From contig JASFYU010000087.1 of the NCBI GenBank assembly GCA_045046905.1, positions 1-47,037 of the forward strand: DNA of 47,037 bases. Direction: 5' to 3'. The DNA comes from JASFYU01 sp045046905 (GTDB lineage Bacteria; Bacteroidota; Bacteroidia; Flavobacteriales; Flavobacteriaceae). The position numbers were made by a program, and so were the translations under genes. Shown here one piece after another: positions 1 through 7,431 of this stretch. Numbering within the stretch: position 1 is the first letter of the stretch; each line of letters opens with the position of its first letter. Below the pieces are notes generated by a model. The model was not told the origin of the DNA and did no database searches. It worked only from the letters and a program-made list of their open reading frames with translations.

Positions 1-29
1 CTTTTGGAATTCCAAAAGCGGCTTTTTTT
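1..29. terminator. Terminator at left edge, downstream of groEL
   Basis: The window opens in a perfect 18-bp palindrome, CTTTTGGAATTCCAAAAG (1-18), followed by CGGC and a run of seven T. The matching GCCG on the other side would lie outside the window, so the full stem is probably longer. On the minus strand it lies 26 bp after the groEL stop and could end the groESL transcript. On the plus strand it could end a gene left of the window. Confidence 0.65.
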
Positions 30-54
30 ATAAATTGCTTGTAATGCTTAATCA

Positions 55-1686
55 CTACATCATTCCAGGCATTCCGCCACCACCCATTGGGGGGCCAGCA
101 GGAACATCTTCCTTAATGTCGGTCAAAGCGCATTCGGTAGTCAAGATCATTCCGGCAATCGAAGCAGCATTTTCCAAGGCTACTCTGGTTACTTTCATAG
201 GGTCGATAATACCGGCCTTGAACATATCAACATATTTTTCGGATTTGGCATCATAACCAAAATCTCCTTTGCCATCCATGATTTTGGCAACTACGACAGA
301 ACCTTCACCACCAGCATTTTCAACGATTGTTCTAAGTGGTGATTCTATAGCTTTGTCAACTATTTGCAAGCCAGTTGCCTCGTCTGCGTTTTCTACATCT
401 ACTTTGGAAAGTGCTGATTTGGCTCTTAATAAAGCGACGCCACCACCGGCAACAATACCTTCTTGAACTGCGGCTCTAGTAGAGTGCAAGGCATCATCTA
501 CACGGTCTTTTTTCTCTTTCATTTCGACCTCAGAAGCTGCACCTACATATAGTACGGCAACACCACCGGCTAATTTAGCCAAACGCTCTTGCAATTTTTC
601 CTTATCGTAATCGGAGGTAGTAGTTTCTATCTGCGATTTAATTTGATTTACTCGGGTCTTGATATCTTTTGCAACACCACCACCATTTACGATTGTTGTG
701 TTGTCTTTGTCGATAGTAACTTTTTCGCAAGTTCCTAACATATCAAGAGTTGTATTGTCTAAAGAAAAACCTCTTTCTTCAGAGATAACAGTACCTTTTG
801 TCAAAATGGCAATGTCTTCTAACATGGCTTTTCTTCGATCTCCGAAACCTGGCGCTTTTACTGCGGCAATTTTCAAAGAACCTCTTAATTTGTTTACGAC
901 CAAAGTAGCTAATGCTTCCCCATCAACATCTTCGGCGATAATCAAAAGTGGTTTTCCTGATTGAGCTACGGGCTCTAAAACAGGAAGCAAATCTTTCATT
1001 GAAGATATCTTCTTGTCGAACAATAAGATATACGGATTTTCCATATCAGTAACCATCTTTTCAGAATCAGTGACAAAATATGGTGAAAGGTACCCTCTGT
1101 CAAATTGCATACCTTCGACAACATCAACATAGGTATCTGTACCCTTGGCTTCCTCTACAGTGATTACACCTTCTTTGCCGACTTTTCCAAAAGCAACGGC
1201 TATGAGTTCTCCAATGGTCTCGTCATTATTTGAAGATATTGAAGCGACCTGCTTTATTTTTTCAGAAGAATCACCAACTTTCCTTGACTGTTTGCTCAAG
1301 TTGGCAACAATAGCCTCTACTGCTTTGTCGATTCCCCTTTTCAAATCCATTGGATTTGCTCCCGCTGCGACGTTCTTTAATCCTTCTTTAACGATAGCTT
1401 GTGCCAATACTGTTGCAGTGGTTGTGCCATCACCTGCGATATCATTTGTTTTAGAAGCAACTTCTTTGACCATTTGCGCTCCCATATTTTCTAAGGGATC
1501 TACCAACTCTATTTCTTTAGCAACCGTTACACCATCTTTGGTGACTACCGGTCCGCCAAATGATTTGCTTATGATAACGTTTCTGCCCCTTGGCCCTAAA
1601 GTTACTTTTACCGCATTAGCTAAGGCATCAACACCTCTTTTTAAGCCATCACGTGCTTCAACATCAAATGTTATATTTTTTGCCAT
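55..1686 (-). CDS. groL: Chaperonin GroEL (Hsp60)
   Basis: This is the large chaperonin subunit, which forms the double-ring ATP-driven folding chamber in the cytoplasm with GroES. The 543-residue length is normal for the family. The N-terminus MAKNITFDVEARDGLKRGVD and the nucleotide-binding loop GDGTTTATVLA (about residues 85-95, catalytic Asp at 86) are typical, and the protein ends in the flexible Gly/Met tail GGGGMPGMM. It lies 22 bp downstream of groES on the same strand, so the pair is a classical groESL operon. The identification is secure and nothing in the gene is odd. Confidence 0.98.
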   Translation of the reverse strand: MAKNITFDVEARDGLKRGVDALANAVKVTLGPRGRNVIISKSFGGPVVTKDGVTVAKEIELVDPLENMGAQMVKEVASKTNDIAGDGTTTATVLAQAIVKEGLKNVAAGANPMDLKRGIDKAVEAIVANLSKQSRKVGDSSEKIKQVASISSNNDETIGELIAVAFGKVGKEGVITVEEAKGTDTYVDVVEGMQFDRGYLSPYFVTDSEKMVTDMENPYILLFDKKISSMKDLLPVLEPVAQSGKPLLIIAEDVDGEALATLVVNKLRGSLKIAAVKAPGFGDRRKAMLEDIAILTKGTVISEERGFSLDNTTLDMLGTCEKVTIDKDNTTIVNGGGVAKDIKTRVNQIKSQIETTTSDYDKEKLQERLAKLAGGVAVLYVGAASEVEMKEKKDRVDDALHSTRAAVQEGIVAGGGVALLRAKSALSKVDVENADEATGLQIVDKAIESPLRTIVENAGGEGSVVVAKIMDGKGDFGYDAKSEKYVDMFKAGIIDPMKVTRVALENAASIAGMILTTECALTDIKEDVPAGPPMGGGGMPGMM

Positions 1687-1708
1687 TTTCTATAGTTTAT
1701 TTTTATTA

Positions 1709-1987
1709 TTAAATAATTGCTAAAATGTCACTTTCACGCATCATTAAGTAATCGGTGCCGTCCAATTTTAGTTCGGTACCTGCATATTTTCCGTAAAGAA
1801 CCGTATCGCCAATTTTAACGGTTATTTTATCGTCTTTGGTCCCAGGACCTGTGGCGACAACTTTTCCTTCTTGAGGTTTTTCTTTTGCTGTATCTGGAAT
1901 ATAAATGCCTGATGCAGTTTTGGTCTCAGCAGCCTTAGGCTCTATTAGAACTCGGTCTGCCAATGGTTTGATGCTAACTTTAGCCAT
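1709..1987 (-). CDS. groS: Co-chaperonin GroES (Hsp10)
   Basis: This is the lid of the GroEL chamber. At 92 residues it has the standard length. It begins MAKVSIKPLADRVLIEPKAA and carries the family's mobile-loop region and the beta-barrel stretch VKIGDTVLYGKYAGTELKLDG. It is the first gene of the groESL operon and groEL follows after 22 bp. No CIRCE inverted repeat is visible upstream. The leader instead has a perfect 14-bp palindrome (2027-2040) described separately. Confidence 0.97.
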   Translation of the reverse strand: MAKVSIKPLADRVLIEPKAAETKTASGIYIPDTAKEKPQEGKVVATGPGTKDDKITVKIGDTVLYGKYAGTELKLDGTDYLMMRESDILAII

Positions 1988-2011
1988 ATTATTTAATTTT
2001 TAAAATTGATT

Positions 2012-2053
2012 CCCATCAGTGGGTTTGATGCCTAGGCATCTGTGTCGAATATA
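2012..2053 (-). promoter_or_regulatory. groESL leader with palindrome and candidate -7 box
   Basis: Reading on the minus strand there is TATATTCG (2053-2046), one mismatch from the Bacteroidota -7 consensus TAnnTTTG. It is followed by the perfect palindrome GATGCCTAGGCATC (2040-2027) and a small CCCA-TCAG-TGGG hairpin (2023-2012), then an AT-rich stretch up to the groES ATG. The palindrome would lie in the early transcribed leader, where a repressor or an RNA structure could act. A role in heat-shock control is an inference. Confidence 0.45.
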
Positions 2054-2172
2054 AAAGCGTACTTTCTTGTGATTGCCCCGCGAACTTGCCTCGGGTTTGT
2101 TTGCTTACTAATTTCTTGTTTGACAAAGCAGAAATTGTGCCATTGCCTAGAAACTGACATTTTGTTAATGCA

Positions 2173-2210
2173 AAAATGCCAGCTTGTCATTTAAGCTGGC
2201 ATTTTGATTT
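2173..2210. terminator. Bidirectional terminator between secG and groESL
   Basis: A 13-bp perfect stem, AAAATGCCAGCTT (2173-2185) and AAGCTGGCATTTT (2193-2205), encloses a 7-base loop. T-rich sequence follows on the plus side (through 2216), and on the minus side the stem ends in TTTTTGC. On the minus strand it lies 17 bp after the secG stop, so it probably ends the miaB-to-secG transcript. Confidence 0.85.
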
Positions 2211-2222
2211 TTTTTTAATGTG

Positions 2223-2582
2223 TTAAAGGCTGTCTGTTGGGTTTGTCTCGTTGGTTGCCGGGGCAGGTACTTCTTCTGGCAGTGTTTCGGGAACCGTGGT
2301 CTCGATATCATCGCCTTGTAGTAATTTAGAATCTGGAACCCCAAAATCTCCCTTGAGGGCGATATTGGAAGCCAAAATTAAAACAATCAATAGTATAGAT
2401 AGCGTCCATGTACTTTTATCCAAAAAATCGCCTGTTTTTTTTACTCCTCCTACGACTTGACTTCCACCACCGCCAAAGGATGAAGATAGTCCGCCGCCTT
2501 TAGGGTTTTGAACCATGATGACTAGCATTAGTAAAAAACATACTATGACGATAAGAATTAGGAATATTGAAAATGTACTCAT
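2223..2582 (-). CDS. secG: Preprotein translocase subunit SecG
   Basis: This is a small integral membrane subunit of the SecYEG channel that assists protein export. The 119 residues contain two hydrophobic segments (about 3-22 and 53-75). Between them is the family motif MVQNPKGGGLSSSFGGGG, a Gly/Ser-rich loop typical of SecG. The C-terminal tail is acidic and Pro/Thr-rich, as in other flavobacterial SecG proteins. The gene is the last of the miaB operon, 6 bp after the TPR-protein gene, and is followed by a strong terminator. Confidence 0.93.
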   Translation of the reverse strand: MSTFSIFLILIVIVCFLLMLVIMVQNPKGGGLSSSFGGGGSQVVGGVKKTGDFLDKSTWTLSILLIVLILASNIALKGDFGVPDSKLLQGDDIETTVPETLPEEVPAPATNETNPTDSL

Positions 2583-2588
2583 TACCCT

Positions 2589-3533
2589 TTATGTATTTTC
2601 TTGTTGTATTTTCTCTGCCGTTTTAATACGGTCTGCAAAGAAACCACTTTTTTCCGGATATTTCAAACTTAAAATCCTGTAGGCCTGAATAGCTTTTTTA
2701 TATTTTTTTTGTTCTAAATATACCCTTGCCAAGGTCTCGGTCATCATTTCGTTCTTATCGAATTTTACGAACGCTTTAAGGTCTACTTTCGCTAAAGGGT
2801 TTTGTTGTGGAATAATTTTTGGTTTGTCGGCTATGAACTTGTCAATACGCTGAAATTTCTGTTTTTTGAGAGCTTCTTTCTCTATGGGAAGATCTTTTCC
2901 ATCAAGAGTGTCCGTAGGCTCTTCAGTAGTTTTTTTAGTTTCCCTTGTTATGGGTTTTAGAGATGCTAATTGCAACCATTCTGCGAAAGAATGTTTTTCG
3001 TTCTTGGTAAATGGTAAAGGCTGTCCTAGTTCGGGTCTGGCTTTGGTTTCCTTTTCAGGTTTGTTATTGCTTTTGTCGGCTTTGGGGTACTTCGATTTAA
3101 AAAGTTTTGGATCCAAGATTTGTTTGGCATCTTTTATCGTTTGGGGTAGGGGTTTGTCTTCGGATTCTTCGATGAGCATCGCAGGTTTTTCTATGTTCAC
3201 CAGTACCTCTTTAGTGGTGGTTTCCTCGCTTGCGGAAAAAGGGGGGTTGGCTGAAGCCTTATTAGTTCTACTGTACTGCAAGAAATCTTTTGAAGTGATA
3301 AAATCGAATAAAACATCACGGTCTGTGGTATATGCCGCGGTAAGTTTTAGGGCATTGTTGTATTTGAAACTATTGAGGTTTTTCAATCCTTTTAAATGCA
3401 AAGCCCTGGCCACTTGAAAATAAGGGTATTCTTCAAGAATATCTTCCAATTGCTTGGTCTGTACTGGGGAGACCACTTTATCGGGGTGTTGTATTAGATA
3501 TGTGAAATCTTGTACGTTCATAAAATTTACCAA
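2589..3533 (-). CDS. TPR-containing protein of unknown function, between lptE and secG
   Basis: The protein is 314 residues with no signal peptide or membrane segment. The N-terminal 90 residues (VQDFTYLIQHPDKVVSPVQT onward) are helical. The middle is Lys/Glu/Pro-rich and probably disordered. The C-terminus (METLARVYLEQKKYKKAIQA, then a Lys/Tyr-rich helix) is a clear tetratricopeptide unit, which suggests protein-protein interaction. The gene overlaps the end of lptE by 7 bp and precedes secG by 6 bp, so it is co-transcribed with envelope-biogenesis genes. I recognise it only as a conserved flavobacterial hypothetical and its function is unknown. A start at the second Met (MNVQDF, residue 5) is also possible. 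Confidence 0.8.
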   Translation of the reverse strand: MVNFMNVQDFTYLIQHPDKVVSPVQTKQLEDILEEYPYFQVARALHLKGLKNLNSFKYNNALKLTAAYTTDRDVLFDFITSKDFLQYSRTNKASANPPFSASEETTTKEVLVNIEKPAMLIEESEDKPLPQTIKDAKQILDPKLFKSKYPKADKSNNKPEKETKARPELGQPLPFTKNEKHSFAEWLQLASLKPITRETKKTTEEPTDTLDGKDLPIEKEALKKQKFQRIDKFIADKPKIIPQQNPLAKVDLKAFVKFDKNEMMTETLARVYLEQKKYKKAIQAYRILSLKYPEKSGFFADRIKTAEKIQQENT

Positions 3534-4069
3534 TCTGCAAGGGAAGCGTTAAATATATCTTGGGTAATTCTTTCGAAAATCACATCGTGAGCTTCGGTCT
3601 TCACCGAAGATAACTGCGAAGCGGCAGGGTAATCATAAAAGAATGAAAAACGTTGGTCAAAATCAACGTCTTCTTTGGTTTTATTGTAAAAACGCACTTT
3701 TACGGCAATTGAAAGCCTATTTTGAGCTGCTGTTTGCTGGGCAGTAGCACTCATAGGAGAGATGCGATATTCTACTATTTCGCCCTCGTATAGCAAATCT
3801 CCGCCCGAAGGTGTAAGGTCTAAACTTGATTGGTTCAAGATACGATCTTGTAGTGCCAAGGTGAAATCACGGTCCATACCGGGTTCAAAGGTAGAGCCTG
3901 GAGTTTGAGTCGCATAGTTTTGAAAATAATTGACCTGAAAAGTCTGGGCTGTACCCACGTTACCCCCAGTAAAATTGTAAATACCACAACCCATAAGCAT
4001 GGTTGTTGAGACAAAAAGAAATATAATCTTAGTTTTTTTCATCAGATTCAATACCATATTTTCACTCAT
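3527..4069 (-). CDS. lptE: LptE-like LPS-assembly lipoprotein
   Basis: This is the outer-membrane lipoprotein that plugs the LptD barrel and helps insert lipopolysaccharide. It is 180 residues. A hydrophobic signal ends in the lipobox MLMGC, followed by GIYNFTGGNVGTAQTFQVNY, which resembles the start of other Bacteroidota LptE proteins. The mature part is a small alpha/beta domain. The first ATG (4069) gives an extra polar N-terminus, and the internal Met at codon 10 (MKKTKIIFLF, start 4042) gives a standard lipoprotein signal and is the more likely start. The gene lies 3 bp after the sigma-54 activator and overlaps the next gene. Confidence 0.85.
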   Translation of the reverse strand: MSENMVLNLMKKTKIIFLFVSTTMLMGCGIYNFTGGNVGTAQTFQVNYFQNYATQTPGSTFEPGMDRDFTLALQDRILNQSSLDLTPSGGDLLYEGEIVEYRISPMSATAQQTAAQNRLSIAVKVRFYNKTKEDVDFDQRFSFFYDYPAASQLSSVKTEAHDVIFERITQDIFNASLADW

Positions 4070-4072
4070 TCA

Positions 4073-5341
4073 CTATAAGTCGTACTGTTTAATTTTACGA
4101 TAGAGCGTACGCTCTGAAATGCCTAATTCGGCGGCGGCGGCTTTTCGTTTTCCACGATTCCGGTCCAATGATTTTTTGATTAGTTCAATTTCTTTCTCAT
4201 GTAAAGATAAGGTTTCTTCTTCCTCAATTTCTTCGGCGAAATGATATTTGTCTTCTTGCGGAACATACTGTACAGGCTTTTCGACAAGGGGTTCTGGTAA
4301 CTGCATAACTTCTATAGGTGAGCTATCCTCCTTTGCTGTGTTTTCATCATTGGCCCCATATATTTTTCGGATAAGGTTTTCATTTTCTTCTTGTGCTTTT
4401 TTCGAAGTATTGTTTTTTAGAAGCCCCAAGGTTAGTTTTTTTAGATCGTTAAGGTCGCTCTTCATATCAAAAAGCACTTTGTACAGAATTTCTCTTTCGT
4501 TGCTGAAATCACTTTCTTTCTTGCTTTTTTCTATTACTGCAGGAAGGTTAGAGACATTGGCGTTGGGCAAATAACTACTTAGGGTATAGCTTGAAATATT
4601 TCTTCCCTTTTCTAAGACAGAAATTTGTTCGGCAATATTTCGCAATTGACGAATATTGCCAGGCCATCGATGTTTGAGTAATAATTGAATGGCGTTCTCC
4701 TCTAAACGTATAGTGGGCATCTTATATTTTTGTCCAAAGTCTGAAGCGAATTTTCGGAACAATAAATGAATATCATCTTTTCGCTCACGCAGTGGCGGAA
4801 TATTGATTTCAACTGTACTTAGTCGGTAATAAAGATCTTCTCGAAATTTTTCCTTTTTTATTGCTTCGAACATAATGGTATTGGTTGCGGCTACGATACG
4901 TACATCGGTTTTTTGTGCCTGAGAAGATCCTACTTTTAAAAACTCGCCGTTTTCCAAGACCCTGAGCAAACGTACTTGTGTGGTCAGGGGTAGTTCGCCA
5001 ACCTCATCTAAGAAGATGGTTCCGCCGTCGGCAACCTCAAAATAACCGCTACGTGTTGAGGTAGCGCCTGTAAAGGCCCCTTTTTCGTGCCCGAAAAGTT
5101 CACTGTCGATGGTGCCCTCTGGTATTGCTCCACAGTTCACAGCAATATATTTGGCATGCTTTCTATGCGAAAGCGAGTGAATAATCTTTGGAAGAGATTC
5201 CTTTCCTACGCCACTCTCACCCGTTACCAGTACTGAAATATCGGTAGGTGCGACTTGAATGGCTTTCTCTATGGCGCGGTTGAGTTTTGTATCATTGCCA
5301 ATGATTTCAAAACGTTGTTTTATAGCCTGTATGCTTTCCAT
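4073..5341 (-). CDS. Sigma-54-dependent transcriptional activator without receiver domain
   Basis: This is a 422-residue AAA+ enhancer-binding protein. Walker A is GESGVGKES (about 41-49). The sigma-54 contact loop GAFTGA follows within LFGHEKGAFTGATS, and Walker B is GGTIFLDEVGEL. The arginine-finger region (REDLYYRLSTVEINIPPLRER) and a C-terminal Fis-type helix-turn-helix (KRKAAAAELGISERTLYRKI, last 30 residues) complete it. No sensory or receiver domain precedes the AAA+ module, so it may be controlled by abundance or by a partner. A charged low-complexity linker (about 270-370) separates AAA+ from HTH. It lies between miaB (3 bp) and lptE (3 bp). Its targets cannot be read from the sequence. 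Confidence 0.92.
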   Translation of the reverse strand: MESIQAIKQRFEIIGNDTKLNRAIEKAIQVAPTDISVLVTGESGVGKESLPKIIHSLSHRKHAKYIAVNCGAIPEGTIDSELFGHEKGAFTGATSTRSGYFEVADGGTIFLDEVGELPLTTQVRLLRVLENGEFLKVGSSQAQKTDVRIVAATNTIMFEAIKKEKFREDLYYRLSTVEINIPPLRERKDDIHLLFRKFASDFGQKYKMPTIRLEENAIQLLLKHRWPGNIRQLRNIAEQISVLEKGRNISSYTLSSYLPNANVSNLPAVIEKSKKESDFSNEREILYKVLFDMKSDLNDLKKLTLGLLKNNTSKKAQEENENLIRKIYGANDENTAKEDSSPIEVMQLPEPLVEKPVQYVPQEDKYHFAEEIEEEETLSLHEKEIELIKKSLDRNRGKRKAAAAELGISERTLYRKIKQYDL

Positions 5342-5344
5342 TTT

Positions 5345-6889
5345 TTATTCCTTGTTTTTGCTATATCCTACTGCTTCGCCGATTAAAGTCGCCGATGTGC
5401 AATCATTTATTTTTACGTTTACAAAATCTCCGCTCTTATAATTCTCCTTTGGAAAAACAACAACGGTATTTTGAGGGGAGCGACCCATCCAATGTGTATC
5501 TGATTTTTTTGATGTTCCTTCTATCAAAACTTCTTCGGTTTCACCCAGATGTTGCCGTGTTCTATAGGCGCAATGTTCTCTTTGTAAGGCTATAATTTCT
5601 GAAAGCCTTCGTTGTTTAACCTCTTCGGGAACATCATTTTTTAACTTTTTTGCCGCCATGGTTCCCGGTCGTTCTGAATAGGCGTACATATAGCCGAAAT
5701 CATATTTTACGTATGCCATCAAAGAAAGGGTGTCTTGGTGGTCTTTTTCGGTTTCTGTAGGAAAACCCGTTATTATGTCTTGAGAGATTGAGCAATCAGG
5801 TAGTATTTCTCGAATGTTATCAATCAGCTCAAAATACTCCTTTCGGGTGTGCAATCTGTTCATTTTTTTTAAAATTGCATTGCTTCCACTTTGAACGGGT
5901 AGATGAACATAATTACAGATGTTCTCGTATTTGGCCATAGTATTTATAACCTTCAAGGTCATATCCTGTGGATTCGATGTAGAAAAACGGATCCGCATTT
6001 TGGGCTGTGCGATTGCCGCCATTTCCAATAATTTAGAAAAGTCGACTGAAGTGGCTTTTTGCATGTCAGATGCCTTGGTAAAATCTTTCTTTAATCCTCC
6101 GCCATAATAAAGATAGCTATCGACATTTTGACCGAGTAGGGTTACTTCTTTAAACCCTTTTTTCCATAGGTCATTCACTTCATTAATTATAGAATTGGGG
6201 TCTCGGCTACGTTCGCGACCTCTGGTGAAAGGTACCACACAAAAAGTACACATATTGTCACAGCCTCGAGTAATCGAGACTAGTGCCGTAACCCCATTTG
6301 AGTTTAATCGCACAGGGGCAATATCGCCATAAGTCTCTTCTTTAGATAAGATAACATTTATGGCATCGCGACCATCATCGATTTCTTGAATAAGATTAGG
6401 AAGGTCCTTATAAGCATCAGGTCCTACGACCATGTCCACTATTTTTTCCTCTTCTAGCAATTGACTTTTCAAGCGTTCTGCCATACAGCCCAGCACCCCA
6501 ACCTTCATATGGGGCCTTTTCTTTTTGACGACATTGAATTTTTCTAAACGTTTGCGAACGGTAAGTTCCGCTTTTTCACGAATCGAACAAGTATTGATCA
6601 AAACAAGGTCGGCATCTTCCAATACCTCGGTAGTGTTGAATCCTTCATTTGCCAAAATGGAAGCTACGATTTCACTATCCGAAAAATTCATTTGACAACC
6701 GTAACTTTCTATATATAACTTTCTATTTTTCGTTAAATTTGAATTAATAGGTTGACTATCAATTAGTTTACCGTTAAATTGATTTGGATTTTTGTGGGTA
6801 TAACTTTGGGTATAAGTTTCATTATTGGAAACCTCACTCTTTTTTATATCACTGATATTCAATTCTTTACTATTCTTCATAATTTTCAT
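5345..6889 (-). CDS. miaB: tRNA-2-methylthio-N6-dimethylallyladenosine synthase MiaB, with a replaced N-terminus
   Basis: MiaB is a radical-SAM methylthiotransferase that adds the 2-methylthio group to i6A37 of tRNAs. Residues 57-170 are the UPF0004 domain, with cluster cysteines in ESYGCQMNF (Cys65), NTCSIREKA and LGCMAER. The radical-SAM motif CDNMCTFC and RGRERSR follow, and a TRAM domain ends the protein. All catalytic parts are intact. The first 58 residues are not MiaB-like: they are Asn/Lys/Ser-rich low-complexity sequence contributed by the integrated element. The likely original N-terminus is stranded at 13550-13648. I infer that translation starts at 6889 or at Met4 (6880). GGGTATAAC-type repeats lie inside the new coding part (6796-6816) and directly before the start codon. 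Confidence 0.95.
   Translation of the reverse strand: MKIMKNSKELNISDIKKSEVSNNETYTQSYTHKNPNQFNGKLIDSQPINSNLTKNRKLYIESYGCQMNFSDSEIVASILANEGFNTTEVLEDADLVLINTCSIREKAELTVRKRLEKFNVVKKKRPHMKVGVLGCMAERLKSQLLEEEKIVDMVVGPDAYKDLPNLIQEIDDGRDAINVILSKEETYGDIAPVRLNSNGVTALVSITRGCDNMCTFCVVPFTRGRERSRDPNSIINEVNDLWKKGFKEVTLLGQNVDSYLYYGGGLKKDFTKASDMQKATSVDFSKLLEMAAIAQPKMRIRFSTSNPQDMTLKVINTMAKYENICNYVHLPVQSGSNAILKKMNRLHTRKEYFELIDNIREILPDCSISQDIITGFPTETEKDHQDTLSLMAYVKYDFGYMYAYSERPGTMAAKKLKNDVPEEVKQRRLSEIIALQREHCAYRTRQHLGETEEVLIEGTSKKSDTHWMGRSPQNTVVVFPKENYKSGDFVNVKINDCTSATLIGEAVGYSKNKE
6708..6715 (-). repeat. Left attachment core inside miaB codons 59-61
   Basis: TCTATATA on the plus strand is TAT ATA GA in the miaB frame (residues Tyr59, Ile60 and part of Glu61). 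The same 8 bp occurs at 13563-13570. On the element side the preceding codons AGA AAG TTA encode Arg-Lys-Leu. The stranded stub uses CGT AAG CTG for the same residues, so the peptide is preserved with different codons. Confidence 0.75.
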
Positions 6890-6952
6890 GCGGGTATAAC
6901 TATTTTTTACCCCCTTTCAACATTACTAGTTATACCCACAAATGGGTATAAC
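6796..6952. repeat. Cluster of GGGTATAAC repeats at the left end of the element
   Basis: Copies on the plus strand are at 6796-6804, 6808-6816 (GGGTATAAG), 6892-6900 and 6944-6952. An inverted copy GTTATACCC is at 6929-6937. The 6929-6952 pair forms GTTATACCC-ACAAAT-GGGTATAAC. The same word recurs twice at the other end (13495-13514). Their placement just inside both ends suggests arm-type sites for the recombinase or its directionality factor. Two copies are translated as part of MiaB and the others flank its start codon and leader. Confidence 0.7.
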
Positions 6953-6967
6953 CGAAAAATGAGGGTG

Positions 6968-6975
6968 CAAATATA
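6968..6975 (-). promoter_or_regulatory. Candidate element-borne promoter now serving miaB
   Basis: TATATTTG on the minus strand (6975-6968) matches the Bacteroidota -7 consensus TAnnTTTG exactly, 79 bp before the miaB ATG. A TTGACA lies upstream but with only 13 bp between TTG and the box, which is short, so the -33 element is uncertain. Transcription from here would carry the GTTATACCC/GGGTATAAC palindrome in its leader. Confidence 0.5.
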
Positions 6976-7431
6976 CAGGATTTAATGTCAAAATGTCAGG
7001 TTTTAGAACATAAAAAACCACAGAATATATCTGTGGCTCTTTTAATCGGTTGTTATTACGAGGATACCATTCTTGGTGATAACTGGAAAGGACGGACATA
7101 GTATACCTCCCCCGTCGGAATAAAGTGAGCATAGCAATATTTATTGCAAACCCTTTTATAACATAACCTTAAACGATTTTTTAAGTGGTTCAAAAAAATC
7201 CGTTTTCAGTGGTTCACTTTGACCGTTTTTTGCACCTTGTGCCATGTCTTTCCCGAAAATGGATGCACCCATATCCATTATTGGCACCGAAAATGCCCTG
7301 TTTCAATGGGCACGCAAAAGTGTTGGTATAAAAAAAGCTCTTGTAAAAGGGCCTATATCGATTGGGTATTTTACAATTTAAGGGCTTGCACAACGGTTAG
7401 CATTGTTAAATACCATTTTTAGCTACTTATA
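6976..7431. other. Gene-poor stretch inside the element
   Basis: No convincing gene is present. A 7-bp hairpin (CCACAGA/TCTGTGG, 7019-7037) is followed by TTTTTT on the minus strand and looks like a terminator. Two copies of AGTGGTTCA (7184-7192 and 7208-7216) lie 24 bp apart, the second extended into a TCACTTTGACCG stretch, and recall insertion-sequence ends. A 45-codon ATG-initiated plus-strand reading frame (7244-7381) has no recognisable relatives. I take the stretch to be decayed element DNA. Confidence 0.5.
7010..7038 (-). terminator. Likely terminator upstream of the new miaB promoter
   Basis: The minus strand reads CCACAGA-TATAT-TCTGTGG followed directly by TTTTTTATG. It would stop transcripts arriving from the GH-like gene before they enter miaB, although it lies about 390 bp after that gene's stop. 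Confidence 0.55.

Noticed and set aside
1988..2172. CIRCE-type HrcA site upstream of groES
   Set aside because: Looked for the inverted repeat TTAGCACTC/GAGTGCTAA and did not find it.
6929..6952. The GTTATACCC-ACAAAT-GGGTATAAC palindrome as the recombination core
   Set aside because: It looks like a tyrosine-recombinase core, but the miaB interruption point is at 6708-6715 and 13563-13570, and only half of this palindrome recurs at the right end. Arm-type sites fit better.
6926..7132. Minus-strand 68-codon open frame as a gene
   Set aside because: It runs through a terminator-like hairpin, a promoter box and the repeat palindrome, and has no protein-like composition.
7184..7230. AGTGGTTCA repeats with TCACTTTGACCG as an IS21-type insertion-sequence end
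   Set aside because: They resemble such ends, but no transposase remnant or second end is visible, so I only mention them as decayed DNA.
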